Shown here one piece after another: positions 16,523-25,966 of a stretch of DNA of 64,000 nucleotides. The notes under the pieces are model-generated. The model made no database searches, had not been told where the DNA came from, and saw only the letters and a list, made by a program, of their open reading frames with translations. The first letter of the stretch is position 1. Each line of letters begins with the position of its first letter. Origin of the DNA: Formivibrio citricus (GTDB lineage Bacteria > Pseudomonadota > Gammaproteobacteria > Burkholderiales > Chitinibacteraceae); contig NZ_FOVE01000001.1 of assembly GCF_900115065.1 (NCBI RefSeq), positions 1-64,000 on the forward strand. Direction: 5' to 3'. A program made the translations under genes and the position numbers.

Positions 16523-16825
16523 ATGCGCTATCTTCGACCCCTGTTCTGGTTGCTCAAGTTTGCCCTGTTTGCCGTGCTGTTCGGCTTTGCCATGCATAAC
16601 GCTGATCCGGTCAAGCTGCACTTCTTTCTCGGTTATGCCTGGAACCTGCCGTTGCATGTGCTGTTGCTGATCTTCTTCGTGCTGGGCGCTGCATTCGGGC
16701 TCTTGGCCTGCATTGCACGCATGGCACGCCTGCGGCGTGAACTGGTCAAGCTGCGGCGCGAGATTCGTAACCGCACACCGGCACCCCGTCCGGTCAATCC
16801 GGAAACCCCGCGCGACGCTATTTGA
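16523..16825 (+). CDS. lapA: LapA-domain inner-membrane protein
   Basis: This protein of 100 residues has two transmembrane helices (about 5-25 and 38-62), linked by the conserved MHNADPVKLHFFLGYAWNLPL loop, and a basic C-terminal coiled tail (RMARLRRELVKLRREI). It is the partner of LapB (YciM) in lipopolysaccharide assembly control at the inner membrane. ATG 16523 matches the family start (MRYLRPLFWLL). A TACAAT box at 16490-16495 may be its -10 element. It is followed by lapB after 10 bases. Confidence 0.9.
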   Translation: MRYLRPLFWLLKFALFAVLFGFAMHNADPVKLHFFLGYAWNLPLHVLLLIFFVLGAAFGLLACIARMARLRRELVKLRREIRNRTPAPRPVNPETPRDAI

Positions 16826-16835
16826 GTAATTCCCC

Positions 16836-18002
16836 ATGACAGAAATCCAGTACTGGTGGCTGCTGGCCCTGCCGGCATTTTTCGGCTTGGGCTGGCTTGC
16901 CGCCCGCATCGACATCAAGCACGTTCTTTCCGAGGCACGTTCCCTGCCGGCGGCCTACTTCAAGGGTGTCAACCATTTGCTGCACGGCGAAACCAACCGC
17001 GCGGTGGATGTCTACGTCGAGATCGCCAAGCATCACGTAGAAACGGTCGAACTGCAGTTCACGCTGGGCATGTTGTTCCGTCGGCGCGGCGAACTGGAGC
17101 GCGCGATCCGGATGCACCAGAAGCTGCTCGCGCGCCGCGATCTGGATGCCAACCAGAAACAGTCTGCACAACTTGAACTTGCAATTGACTTCATGAAGGC
17201 CGGTCTTTTTGATCGGGCCGAAGCGCTGCTGCATGATCTCGCCGATACCCCCTATGCCCGGCAGGCTCGCGTGGAATTGTTGGCGATCTACCAGCAGGAG
17301 CACGAGTGGAACAAAGCGATTGAGGTTGCGCAGCAGTTGCGCGATGAAAGCCACACCTACCAGCATGAAATTTCCCAGTTCAACTGCGAACTGGCCGCGC
17401 AGGCGATCACGCGCGGCAAGGTTGACGAAGCGCGCCAGTACCTCGAACGCGCCTTGGGCGAGCATCGCCAGTGCGCGCGCGCCAAGCTGATGCAAGGCGA
17501 GATGGCGCTGGAAGCGGGCGATGTCGAAGCCGCAATCGAATGCTGGCTGTCGATGGAAAAACAGGACGTGCATTACCTGGCATTGGTTGCGCGGCAGATG
17601 ATGGCCGGCTATGACAAGCTGGGCAAGGGTGAGGAGGGCGATGCCTTGCTCAAGCGCCTGCTGCGCCAGCATCCCGAGCTTGATGTCGTTGACGTGGTCT
17701 ACGAGCGTCTGACCGCGCGTCAGGGTGTGAAAGCGGCCTACGAGTTTGTGCGCGAGCGCTTGCGCGAGCACCCGACCATGCCGGGCTTGAGGAAAGTGCT
17801 TGAAGCGCATCTTTTGGTTGCGCCCGACGAGCAGAAGCCCGAGCTGGAAATCATCATCCGTTTGCTGAACGAAAATACCCGCGAGCATTCCATGTATTAC
17901 TGCAGCGAGTGCGGCTTCAAGACCCGCCAGTATTTCTGGCATTGCCCGGCCTGCAACGACTGGGAAACCTATCCGCCGGTGCGCGGCAAGCAAAGCCGTT
18001 AG
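16836..18002 (+). CDS. lapB: Lipopolysaccharide assembly protein B
   Basis: LapB (YciM) has 388 residues. It has an N-terminal membrane anchor ([18 protein letters not shown]), a long array of TPR helices, and a C-terminal rubredoxin-like zinc ribbon with CSECGFK and CPACNDW (about residues 351-373). In enterobacteria it regulates LpxC turnover by FtsH together with LapA and YejM, balancing LPS and phospholipid synthesis. The four Cys and the family length are intact. It lies between lapA and pyrF in the usual betaproteobacterial order. Confidence 0.95.
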   Translation: MTEIQYWWLLALPAFFGLGWLAARIDIKHVLSEARSLPAAYFKGVNHLLHGETNRAVDVYVEIAKHHVETVELQFTLGMLFRRRGELERAIRMHQKLLARRDLDANQKQSAQLELAIDFMKAGLFDRAEALLHDLADTPYARQARVELLAIYQQEHEWNKAIEVAQQLRDESHTYQHEISQFNCELAAQAITRGKVDEARQYLERALGEHRQCARAKLMQGEMALEAGDVEAAIECWLSMEKQDVHYLALVARQMMAGYDKLGKGEEGDALLKRLLRQHPELDVVDVVYERLTARQGVKAAYEFVRERLREHPTMPGLRKVLEAHLLVAPDEQKPELEIIIRLLNENTREHSMYYCSECGFKTRQYFWHCPACNDWETYPPVRGKQSR

Positions 18003-18031
18003 TGGTCTGCCCTGATTTCAAGGAGATTCCA

Positions 18032-18727
18032 ATGAAACCCGATCCGCGCGTCATCGTTGCGCTCGACTATGCCGCCGCCGCGCCGGCGCTTGAATTCGCT
18101 TCCCGCGTGACCCCCGATTTGTGCCGTCTCAAGGTGGGCAAGGAGCTGTTCGTCAGCGCCGGCCCGCAACTGGTAGAGAAACTGGCCGGGCAAGGCTTCG
18201 ATGTCTTTCTCGATCTCAAGTTCCACGACATTCCCAACACGGTCGCGCAAGCCTGCAAGGCCGCCGCGCAACTGGGCGTGTGGATGGTGAACGTACACGC
18301 GAGTGGCGGTCGCCGCATGATGGAAACCACGCGCGAAGCGCTGGAAGCGCTGCCGCAACGTCCGCTCCTTATCGCCGTAACCGTGCTGACCAGCATGGGC
18401 GCTGATGATCTTGCTGAGCTCGGTTTGCCGGAGCCTGCCGTACAGGTCGAGCGCCTGGCTCGCCTGACCAAAGACAGCGGCCTCGACGGCGTGGTGTGCT
18501 CGGCGCAGGAAGCCAGCCTGCTCAAGGCCGCTTGCGGACGGGATTTCAAGCTCGTGACCCCCGGCATCCGCCCGGCCACGGCGAGCCTTGACGATCAGAA
18601 CCGCGTCATGACGCCGGAAGCCGCGATGGCTGCCGGTTCGGATTACCTCGTGATCGGCCGTCCGATTACGCAGAGCACCGATCCTGTGGCGACCTTGAAG
18701 GCGATCAACGCCTCCATCGGATGCTGA
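18032..18727 (+). CDS. pyrF: Orotidine 5'-phosphate decarboxylase
   Basis: This is the last enzyme of UMP synthesis, 231 residues, a short bacterial-type TIM barrel. RVIVALDYA opens the barrel, the catalytic Lys/Asp array is [12 protein letters not shown] (about residues 58-69), and the phosphate-binding end is VTPGIRP with VIGRPIT. A good AGGAGA site precedes ATG 18032. Its stop overlaps the start region of rfaE1, so the two are cotranscribed with lapAB. Confidence 0.96.
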   Translation: MKPDPRVIVALDYAAAAPALEFASRVTPDLCRLKVGKELFVSAGPQLVEKLAGQGFDVFLDLKFHDIPNTVAQACKAAAQLGVWMVNVHASGGRRMMETTREALEALPQRPLLIAVTVLTSMGADDLAELGLPEPAVQVERLARLTKDSGLDGVVCSAQEASLLKAACGRDFKLVTPGIRPATASLDDQNRVMTPEAAMAAGSDYLVIGRPITQSTDPVATLKAINASIGC

Positions 18728-19665
18728 TCATGTCGGCAGCCGTCCTGCGCCAACGCCTTGCCTCCTCCCGCGTGCTGGTGGTCGGCGACGTCATGCTCGA
18801 CCGCTACTGGTTCGGTGAAGTCGAGCGCATTTCTCCGGAAGCGCCGGTGCCGGTCGCGCGCATCCGCCGCAGCGAGGAACGCGCCGGTGGTGCGGCCAAC
18901 GTCGCGCGTAATATCGCCGCGCTTGGTGGCCAGGCGAAATTGCTGGCCGTGGTGGGCGACGACGAAGCCGGTCATGCGCTGGAAAAGCTGCTGCAGGCAG
19001 ATAGCGTGCAGACTTCGCTACACCGCGATGCCGGGATTGCCACGACCGTCAAGCTGCGCGTGCTGGCGCGCCAGCAACAACTGCTGCGCATCGATTTCGA
19101 AAATGAACCCAGTCATGAAGTGCTGGCCGCCAAGCTCGACGAATTCCGCGCATCGCTCGAGCAGACCGATGTGGTGATCCTTTCAGATTATGGCAAGGGC
19201 GGTCTTCAGCATGTGCGGTTGATGATCGATGCCGCGCGCGCTGCCGGCAAGCCGGTGCTGGTCGATCCCAAGGGTGACGAATACGAGCGCTACCGCGGCG
19301 CCACGCTGATGACACCCAACCGCAGCGAATTCCGCGAAGTGGCCGGGCGCTGGCGCGACGAGGACGAACTCGCCGCCAAGGCGCAAGCGCTGCGCGAATC
19401 GCTCGCGCTCGATGCGCTGATGGTTACTCGCAGCGAGGAAGGAATGACGCTGTTCCGCGCCGAAGGCGTGGTGCACAAGCCCACCGTGGCGCGCGAGGTC
19501 TACGATGTTTCCGGTGCCGGCGATACCGTGATCGCCACGCTCGGGCTGATGCTCGCCGCCGGGCTGGAATTGCCCGAAGCCATGGAATGGTCCAACCGCG
19601 CTGCGGGGATTGTCGTCGGCAAGTTGGGGACGGCCGTGGTGCATCCGGAAGAGCTGTTCTCCTAA
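18721..19665 (+). CDS. rfaE1: D-glycero-beta-D-manno-heptose-7-phosphate kinase
   Basis: This PfkB-family sugar kinase of 314 residues phosphorylates heptose 7-phosphate at C1 for ADP-heptose, the LPS inner-core donor. The first family motif is [12 protein letters not shown] with [12 protein letters not shown], the second is [15 protein letters not shown] with the catalytic Asp in GAGD. It corresponds only to the kinase half of bifunctional HldE; the adenylyltransferase (rfaE2) must be elsewhere, which is usual in betaproteobacteria. ATG 18721 overlaps pyrF; ATG 18730, just after the pyrF stop, is equally plausible. Confidence 0.94.
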   Translation: MLIMSAAVLRQRLASSRVLVVGDVMLDRYWFGEVERISPEAPVPVARIRRSEERAGGAANVARNIAALGGQAKLLAVVGDDEAGHALEKLLQADSVQTSLHRDAGIATTVKLRVLARQQQLLRIDFENEPSHEVLAAKLDEFRASLEQTDVVILSDYGKGGLQHVRLMIDAARAAGKPVLVDPKGDEYERYRGATLMTPNRSEFREVAGRWRDEDELAAKAQALRESLALDALMVTRSEEGMTLFRAEGVVHKPTVAREVYDVSGAGDTVIATLGLMLAAGLELPEAMEWSNRAAGIVVGKLGTAVVHPEELFS

Positions 19666-19667
19666 CG

Positions 19668-19702
19668 CTAAGCCGTTGGCCTCATGTAGGCTTTTGGCTT
19701 AG
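19668..19702. terminator. Hairpin between converging rfaE1 and the RlmN-like gene
   Basis: The outer stem CTAAGCC/GGCTTAG (19668-19674 with 19696-19702) encloses an inner GCCT/AGGC stem and a TTTT run. It spans the stop codon of the minus-strand gene and probably ends both transcripts. Confidence 0.55.
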
Positions 19703-20761
19703 GATTTTGCTCGCAGGCTTGAACTGTTGGAGCAATGTCCCGTCCTGCGGTGTACTACTTCCCAGCGCCCGCGCGCGCAATTGCCCGCAGCCGCCGTCGA
19801 TGTCCTGCCCCGCCGAATCGCGCAGCCGCACCAGAATGCCGTGCTGGTGCAACAACCCCGCCAGTCTTGCCACCCGCTCCGGCGAAGGGCGGTTGAAACC
19901 GGAGCCTTCCACGCGGTTGAACGGAATGAAATTCATGATCGCGTATTTCCCGGACAAAAGGCGGATGATGTTTTCCGCTTCCTCGTCACTGTCGTTCACG
20001 CCATCCAGCAAGGTCCACTGATACTGCACCGGGTAGGCCGTGGCGCGTGCGTATTGTTCGGCCAGTTCGACCAACTCTTCCGGTGCGATGCGCGGCGCGC
20101 GCGGCAGGAGTTGTTCGCGCAGCTCGGCGCGCGTGGTGTGCAGCGACAAGGCAAGCGCCGGCTTGACCCGCCCCAGCGGCAGGCGCTCGAACACGCGCCG
20201 GTCGCCGACGGTGGAGAGCACCAGATTCTTGTGGCCGATCACGTTTTCCGAACCGAGCAGGTCAATGGCTTCCAGCACGTTGTCGAGGTTGTGCGCCGGC
20301 TCGCCCATACCCATGAAAACGACTTTCTTCACCGGGCGCAGGGCGCGTGCCAGAACCACCTGCGCCACGATTTCCGCGCTGCCCAGTTGGCGCAGCAGCC
20401 CGTCGCGGCCGGTCATGCAGAACGCGCAACCCACGGCACAGCCCACCTGGCTTGAAACGCACACGCCATCCCGTGGCAGCAGCACACTTTCCACGCACTG
20501 ACCATCGGCCAGTTCCACCAACAGACGCGCCGAACCATCCTCGCCGGGGTGCTCCGAGCGCACGCGAACCAGACCCGCCAGATCGGCCGCCAAGCCGGGC
20601 AGGATTGCGCGAATTTCCTTGGGGAAGAAATTTTCCGCGCTGCGCCGGCGCGGGCCGCTGTCGAGCGGGAGCGATTGCAGCCAGGCGCGCAGGATGCGCT
20701 CTTCGTGGCAGGGCAGGGCGTGGCCGGCGCGCAGGCGCTGGCGGATGTCTTGGATTCGCAT
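19682..20761 (-). CDS. RlmN/Cfr-family radical SAM rRNA methyltransferase-like protein
   Basis: This protein of 359 residues has the radical SAM cluster CAVGCAFC (CxxxCxxC). It has the upstream Cys in GVCVSSQVGC and the C-terminal Cys in DIDGGCGQLRA, the pair needed by RlmN/Cfr for the mC-SAM mechanism. GMGEPAHNLDNV and LALSLHTT are further family motifs. RlmN methylates C2 of A2503 in 23S rRNA and A37 in some tRNAs. The adjacent VRLRDSAGQ sequence deviates from canonical RlmN (usually RKTRGDD), and this is not the usual rlmN neighbourhood, so it may be a second, divergent member. ATG 20761 is chosen over an upstream alternative. Confidence 0.85.
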   Translation of the reverse strand: MRIQDIRQRLRAGHALPCHEERILRAWLQSLPLDSGPRRRSAENFFPKEIRAILPGLAADLAGLVRVRSEHPGEDGSARLLVELADGQCVESVLLPRDGVCVSSQVGCAVGCAFCMTGRDGLLRQLGSAEIVAQVVLARALRPVKKVVFMGMGEPAHNLDNVLEAIDLLGSENVIGHKNLVLSTVGDRRVFERLPLGRVKPALALSLHTTRAELREQLLPRAPRIAPEELVELAEQYARATAYPVQYQWTLLDGVNDSDEEAENIIRLLSGKYAIMNFIPFNRVEGSGFNRPSPERVARLAGLLHQHGILVRLRDSAGQDIDGGCGQLRARALGSSTPQDGTLLQQFKPASKILSQKPT

Positions 20762-20873
20762 AGGTGGCGCGGAATATAGCATCGGCGCGGGGTTGGGGGT
20801 AGGGGCGTTCGCTTTGTACGATTGGACGATCTACACTTGAAAGGTTGATTCAAGCACAGGGAGAAAGCGCACC

Positions 20874-22328
20874 ATGAAACAAAACACCCCCCCATCTTTC
20901 TTGGCTGGGCTGCTGATCGCGGCCAGTTTGTTCATGGGCATTCCGCTCCAGAGCAGCGCCGCAGGCGCAGCCAAGTCGCCGAGCCTGGCGCGACTGGATG
21001 CCGATGCGTCCCGGCTCGACAGCGACATGATGGCGCTTCACACAAGGCTGCAGGACATCCACAAGACACTCTGGCTGACCAAAACATTGCTTGCCGTTCC
21101 AGGCAATCTGGCCAGCGATCTGAAAAAGCTGGAAGCCGAATTGAAATTGCTTGATGGCATGCTCGATACGGCGCAAGCCATCCCGCAAACCAGGGAAGAT
21201 GCCAAAAAAGCCAAGCAGGAAGTCGATGCTGCACTCAAGGAAGTTTCGGCGGCCCGAGCCAAAGCCGAGGAGGTTGAACAGCGTGTGGAGCCGTTCCGGG
21301 CGCGCCTGGATACTGCCGACAACCGGATCCAGAAAGTGGATACCAACGCCGAGCGTTTCAGGGTGGCCGTGGTGCATCCGATGCCGACCTATACCGGCGT
21401 TGCGCAAACCTGCGTCAACTATGCCGAGCAGAGCAGAATGCAGTGCATGCAAAGGACGGCCGACAACAAGGCCGATACGCTGGACCGCGGCGTGGTACAG
21501 CTCGACGAGATCGTCAGGCTGGCTCTGACGGATGTTCCCGATCTCGTTTCCCTGAAAAAGCTTGAAGCGGATTTCGAGGCGCTCGATTCGATCAGAAACA
21601 AAGTTGAAGCGCTCCTCAAAAAGACCCATGCGATGCTGGATGCGCTGAAAGAGCTCGACGGTCTGATGGGGCATCATTTCCATGTGTCTTTCCCCTATCC
21701 CGACCCCACCTGGAAAAACCCGGCCAGAATCTCGCACTATGAAATCAAGGTGAGCATGCGCACCATCCTGAATGGCAGCAAGGCCATCGAAGACGAAATA
21801 GAGCGAACCCTGAGCAAATCGCTCTGGAAAGCCGCCAAGCTGTTCGGCGTGGGCAAGCTGGTCGATTCGTTGAAGCACCAGGCCGAAAGCGAATTGAATG
21901 CCATCAAGAACAAGCTGCATCTCAACCAGAGCCTGCGTATCCCCGAGCTTGCGCGGATCGACGGATTTTTCGGCAATATCACCGCAGACATCGCAAGATT
22001 CTCGGCCGATTTCGGGATGAATCTGCCCGATATCTCGCTGGATGCGCCGTCCTTCAATTACCGCGGGCAGCGCATTGATCTGAACGCCATCAGGAACCTG
22101 ATGAACGAGCTTGCCCCGCATGGCATTTCCGGCCCGGCTGCCAGCCTGTGCGCAGGTGTTTCGTATGGCTGTACCGCGTCGGCTGCCCCGTCATCCCGCC
22201 CGTCTGCGGCAACGCCGGTCCATGCACCGACCGTGACTCCGCACACAACAACAAACCACGGGACAACCCCGAGCCCGCAGCCCGTGCATACCTCCCCCAA
22301 GCATACGGAGTGGCCTTTCAAGCGGTAA
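20874..22328 (+). CDS. Large exported coiled-coil protein, function unknown
   Basis: This protein of 484 residues has a Sec signal peptide (hydrophobic FLAGLLIAASLFMGI, cleavage near QSSAAGA). Residues about 40-150 and 195-260 are rich in Leu/Lys/Glu/Ala heptads typical of coiled coils (for example EVSAARAKAEEVEQRVEPF). A middle segment has Cys residues (QTCVNYAEQSRMQCMQ) and PTY-type aromatic residues, and a second helical region with HHFHVSFPYPDPTW follows. The last 55 residues are a low-complexity Pro/Thr/Ser/His tail ending WPFKR. A GGGAG site precedes the ATG. It is monocistronic between divergent or convergent neighbours. No family is recognised; a periplasmic or surface structural role is possible. 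Confidence 0.8.
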   Translation: MKQNTPPSFLAGLLIAASLFMGIPLQSSAAGAAKSPSLARLDADASRLDSDMMALHTRLQDIHKTLWLTKTLLAVPGNLASDLKKLEAELKLLDGMLDTAQAIPQTREDAKKAKQEVDAALKEVSAARAKAEEVEQRVEPFRARLDTADNRIQKVDTNAERFRVAVVHPMPTYTGVAQTCVNYAEQSRMQCMQRTADNKADTLDRGVVQLDEIVRLALTDVPDLVSLKKLEADFEALDSIRNKVEALLKKTHAMLDALKELDGLMGHHFHVSFPYPDPTWKNPARISHYEIKVSMRTILNGSKAIEDEIERTLSKSLWKAAKLFGVGKLVDSLKHQAESELNAIKNKLHLNQSLRIPELARIDGFFGNITADIARFSADFGMNLPDISLDAPSFNYRGQRIDLNAIRNLMNELAPHGISGPAASLCAGVSYGCTASAAPSSRPSAATPVHAPTVTPHTTTNHGTTPSPQPVHTSPKHTEWPFKR

Positions 22329-22453
22329 ACGTGGTCAGGGGCGGTTCACTTTCTGCAAAGTGGAACGCCCCTGGTAGTCAGTCACACAGGTTTGCGTGGA
22401 TGTGGTGTTTGCCGAACATAGTAGATCTGCTTGACTGACAGTTCAGGGGCCAA

Positions 22454-23719
22454 TCAAGACATTTCAAAGTGCTGCCGCACACGTTCTTCCAGTAGTCGGC
22501 GTGCATCGCTTTCAGTGCTGTTTTCCAGGCGTTTGTAGATATCCAGTGCCATCGGGCGGAACACCGCCATGACCGCCGGATCGAAATGGCTGCCAGTATC
22601 CCTCTCAAGAATCGCCATGGTTTCATCAAACCCCAAAGGTTCCTTGTAGGGGCGTTTTGAACAGAGGGCGTCGAATACATCGGCAACGGCAAAAATGCGT
22701 GCCGAAAGGGGGATATCCTCTCCGGCCAGACCACAAGGGTAGCCGGAGCCATTCCACTTTTCATGATGGGCAGCAACAACCGCGTGGGCGCCATCCAGCC
22801 AGCCCATGCCGGTCACAATTTCATCGCCCTGCTCAACATGGGTACGCATCACGGACCATTCCGCTTCATCCAGCTTCCCGGGTTTGAGCAAGATCGCATC
22901 GGGAATCCCGATTTTGCCAACATCGTGCAGAAAACTGCCGGCGATCAGGGCCTGCATATTGTTTCCGGACAGGCCCATGCACTCGGCGATGCGTGCGGCG
23001 ATCCAGGCGACCCGGTAATTGTGGGCGCCTGTATCGGAATCGCGCTTGGCAATGGCACGGCCAAGCGCCTCCATCATGGAAATATGCGAATCGAGCACCT
23101 CGCGTGCCTTGCGTTCGTTATCGGCAGAGAGATGCACCACCACAGGATAGAGGGCCGCGCCGCAAAGCAAAGATGCCAGGCAGACCATCAATGCGGCGGT
23201 CAAGGACGTGGAAAAGATTTGCTGGTGCTGCCAGGGCGGAACAACCCGCACGCCTTCGAAATAGCCCGTGATCGGCCCATTGGTATCGGTTTCCGATTTG
23301 CGCAGAGGAACAAAAACCCGCAAGGCCCAGCGCTCCCCTGAAATTTTCAGGCTTTCATAAGAGGCAGAGGTATAGCCGGGAACGCCATGTTTGGGTAAAG
23401 CCGATTCAGCGGCCTCGCCCTCTTTGGTCATTGATTCGGCAAGCTTGCGACCATTGCCGTCATAGATTTCGGCGATGTCAAACATGCCGCCGGCAATGGT
23501 TTTGGCGGCAATGGCTGCATGTGCGGCGGCATCCGGGCCGGCCAGGTTGATGGCATCGTAATGGTGAAGCAGGCGGCCGGATTCTTCGATTGCCAGGGAG
23601 ACGATGCTTTCTTCGGCATTTTCGCGGGCAACAAACCATGAAACCGGGCTGGCCAAAGAAGCCAGAATGACGCTGACGGCGGCAATTCTAATCGCGGTTC
23701 GTTTCTGGAAGGCATTCAT
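22454..23719 (-). CDS. Membrane-anchored HD-GYP cyclic-di-GMP phosphodiesterase
   Basis: This protein of 421 residues has a transmembrane helix at about 13-30, a periplasmic sensor region to about 165, a second helix (about 172-197) and a cytosolic HD-GYP domain. The domain is intact: SFLHDVGKIGIPDAILLKPG carries HD and the following Lys, then HVEQG, and AHHEKWNGSGYPCGL carries the GYP motif. HD-GYP proteins hydrolyse c-di-GMP through pGpG to GMP. The sensor ligand is unknown. It faces the coiled-coil protein gene and is divergent from the FapA-like gene. Confidence 0.92.
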   Translation of the reverse strand: MNAFQKRTAIRIAAVSVILASLASPVSWFVARENAEESIVSLAIEESGRLLHHYDAINLAGPDAAAHAAIAAKTIAGGMFDIAEIYDGNGRKLAESMTKEGEAAESALPKHGVPGYTSASYESLKISGERWALRVFVPLRKSETDTNGPITGYFEGVRVVPPWQHQQIFSTSLTAALMVCLASLLCGAALYPVVVHLSADNERKAREVLDSHISMMEALGRAIAKRDSDTGAHNYRVAWIAARIAECMGLSGNNMQALIAGSFLHDVGKIGIPDAILLKPGKLDEAEWSVMRTHVEQGDEIVTGMGWLDGAHAVVAAHHEKWNGSGYPCGLAGEDIPLSARIFAVADVFDALCSKRPYKEPLGFDETMAILERDTGSHFDPAVMAVFRPMALDIYKRLENSTESDARRLLEERVRQHFEMS

Positions 23720-23915
23720 TGTGGCGCCTGTATCAGGGAGTCTGATTTAGCCTAGTTTATCGATTTATCGATCATCTTCCTAACCCCTTCTTGCGGAGGG
23801 GCGTTCACCCACGCAGCCACCAGTCTGGAGCGAATTTCGCGTTTTCCCTATATCTGACAGCGCCATGACGTCAATACGGTGCCATATTGAAACAAATGGC
23901 CAGCAGGAGAGCGCG

Positions 23916-25550
23916 ATGACTGAACTGCAACAGGGAATGGGGCTCGCTTTCAGGTTCGATCCGGAGACAAAGGGTTTGATCGCCAGCCTTGAGCCCAATT
24001 CGCAAGCGGCGCCGATCGATGAACCCTGGCTAAAGGCAAAGCTTGACGAGCTGGGCTGGGGCGCGTTGCGCTGGTTGCCGGCGGCGGCAGCCGAGTTATT
24101 GGCCAAGTACCAACAGGGGACGCGGGTCGTCGCGTTGCGCTTGGCAGAGGCGGTCGATGCCAGCATGAGTATTGCGCTCACACCAGACGGATTGGAGGCT
24201 CGCCTCGACATCGTACCGGCCCAGGGGGGCGTGGCTATCAGTCAGGACATGGTTCTGGAAGCGTTGTCGGCCAAGGGGGTGACGGAGGGGATCTTGCCTG
24301 ATGCCATCAACGAAGCCGTTGCTGCCGGCGAGGCCCACGGCGTGACGATTGCGCGCGGCATTCCGCCGGTGGACGGTTCCGATGCCTGGCTGGAATGCCT
24401 GTTGCCGACCGCGCGCAGCCGGGTGCCGAAGGTGGACGAGTTCGACCATACCGATTACCGCGATCTCGGCGATATTTTGGTGGTTCATGCCGGCGATTCG
24501 TTGATGTTGCGCCATCCGGCAACCGAGGGCGTCCCCGGAGTCACGCTTCAGGGAGAGCCGGTTGCCCCCAAGGTTGGCAAGGATGTCCGGTTTGCGGCGA
24601 ATCTGGCCGGTGCCGCCATATCGCCGGACAACCCCGATCTGCTGGTTGCGACGACGAGCGGACAGCCCATCCAGGTTCACGATGGCATGGTGGTTGAACC
24701 CGTGTTCACCATTGAATCCGTGAACGCAGCCAGCGGCAACATCCGTTACGACGGAAGCGTGGTGATAAAAGGGGATGTCCATGCCGGCATGACGGTTCAT
24801 GCCAGCGGCGATATCGAGGTTGGCGGGGTGGTCGAACCGGCCACGCTGGAAGCCGGGGGCAACATCGTCATCAAGGGCGGCGTCATGGGCGGGCTGGGGC
24901 ACAATGACGGCCATTACCTGCGCTGCGGCGGGACGTTCAACGCGAGCTATGCCTCGCAAGCAAGAATCGAAGCGGGCGACAGCATCTTTATCGACGACTC
25001 GGCGATCCAGTGCGAGCTTTCAGCGGTCAATTGCATCCATGTAGGCAACAAGAAGAGCGGGCATATCATCGGGGGCCGGGCGCAAGCCACGTTCTCGATT
25101 GTTGCCAAGGTCATCGGCTCGCCAAAACGCGTGGTCACGCGTTTTGAAATTGGCGTCAACCCGGTCATGCACAAGCATTTGCACGAGATCGTGAAACACC
25201 GCGAGGAAAGGGAAACCCAGTTGTTTGAACTCAGCAAGGTGCTCGATTTTGCCCGGAAAAACCCGGCCAAAGTACGCCCGGAAATGGTTGAGAAAGCGCG
25301 CAAGGCCGCATCCGCGCTGACCGCGGAAATTACCGGGATACGCGAAGAGCAGACGGCGCTGGAACAGAAAATCGAACTATCCCAACAGTCCCGGGTGGTG
25401 GCGGAACAGGCCCTGTTTGAAGGCGTGGAAGTTTTTCTGGGCGGCCAGCATTACCAGGTTTCCGGAGAGCATCGCGCTGTGGCCATCGGGATGGGCAAGG
25501 ACGGGCTTGGTTTGCTGTCGCTGGCGGATGTTGCCGAGGGTACGACTTGA
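23916..25550 (+). CDS. FapA-like (DUF342) polymer-forming domain protein
   Basis: This protein of 544 residues belongs to the DUF342/FapA family. An N-terminal alpha/beta region ends at about residue 170. The beta-helical middle is marked by repeated glycine-rich turns (VVIKGDVHAGMTVHASGDIE, GGNIVIKGGVMGG). A coiled coil from about 425 to 500 precedes the C-terminal domain. Relatives include the flagellar assembly protein A of Vibrio and bactofilin-like polymers; some relatives influence flagellar placement. No flagellar gene is in the window, so the role here is open. ATG 23916 is preceded by AGGAGA. The gene is divergent from the HD-GYP gene, which suggests a link to c-di-GMP-governed motility but does not prove it. 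Confidence 0.85.
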   Translation: MTELQQGMGLAFRFDPETKGLIASLEPNSQAAPIDEPWLKAKLDELGWGALRWLPAAAAELLAKYQQGTRVVALRLAEAVDASMSIALTPDGLEARLDIVPAQGGVAISQDMVLEALSAKGVTEGILPDAINEAVAAGEAHGVTIARGIPPVDGSDAWLECLLPTARSRVPKVDEFDHTDYRDLGDILVVHAGDSLMLRHPATEGVPGVTLQGEPVAPKVGKDVRFAANLAGAAISPDNPDLLVATTSGQPIQVHDGMVVEPVFTIESVNAASGNIRYDGSVVIKGDVHAGMTVHASGDIEVGGVVEPATLEAGGNIVIKGGVMGGLGHNDGHYLRCGGTFNASYASQARIEAGDSIFIDDSAIQCELSAVNCIHVGNKKSGHIIGGRAQATFSIVAKVIGSPKRVVTRFEIGVNPVMHKHLHEIVKHREERETQLFELSKVLDFARKNPAKVRPEMVEKARKAASALTAEITGIREEQTALEQKIELSQQSRVVAEQALFEGVEVFLGGQHYQVSGEHRAVAIGMGKDGLGLLSLADVAEGTT

Positions 25551-25596
25551 GAATGTCCGTTGCAGGTCAGCGGTGGAGTGACCAAATCTCCGCCGC

Positions 25597-25875
25597 TTAC
25601 TGGGTTGCTGGCTTCTCGGCTGGCGCGGTTGAACCGGCCGGGCAGTCAGGAAGTTTGTCGGTTCCGGTTAGCGCTTTCAGTTGTTCCCAACTCGCGGCCG
25701 GGCAGCTTTCCGGCTTCCCGGCTGGCATGCACCACGCGCGATAGGTGTTGATCTCCTGAGTGGCCAGACACAGCTTGAAATCCTTGATCCCAAGGTACTT
25801 GGGAGGAAGCGCGGCTGAACTGCTGGCCGTTACGGCAGCAAACACGATGAGGGCGGGGAGCAGGTTTTTCAGCAT
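25597..25875 (-). CDS. Small exported cysteine-containing protein
   Basis: This protein of 92 residues has a signal peptide (LLPALIVFAAVTASSSAA) and a mature part LPPKYLGIKDFKLCLATQ. Four Cys residues (KLCLA, RAWCMP, ESCPAA, PDCPAG) could form two disulfides in the periplasm. The tail is Pro/Ala-rich. It is transcribed leftward, convergent with the FapA-like gene, ending 47 bases after that gene's stop. AAGG lies about 6 bases upstream of the ATG. The compact, conserved-looking centre argues that it is a real gene. Function is unknown. Confidence 0.7.
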   Translation of the reverse strand: MLKNLLPALIVFAAVTASSSAALPPKYLGIKDFKLCLATQEINTYRAWCMPAGKPESCPAASWEQLKALTGTDKLPDCPAGSTAPAEKPATQ

Positions 25876-25920
25876 GTTTGGCCTTTGGGTGCGTGGGTTG
25901 TTGAACCTGAAAACCTCTGT

Positions 25921-25955
25921 TGAACCACAGAGGTACAGAGAACACAGAGGAAAAA
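25921..25955. repeat. CACAGAG-type repeat, single half (copy B)
   Basis: TGAACCACAGAGGTACAGAG followed by AACACAGAGGAAAAAC matches the left halves at 8693 and 49030. No complementary right half is present nearby. It lies between two minus-strand genes. Confidence 0.65.
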
Positions 25956-25966
25956 CAAACCGTTAT

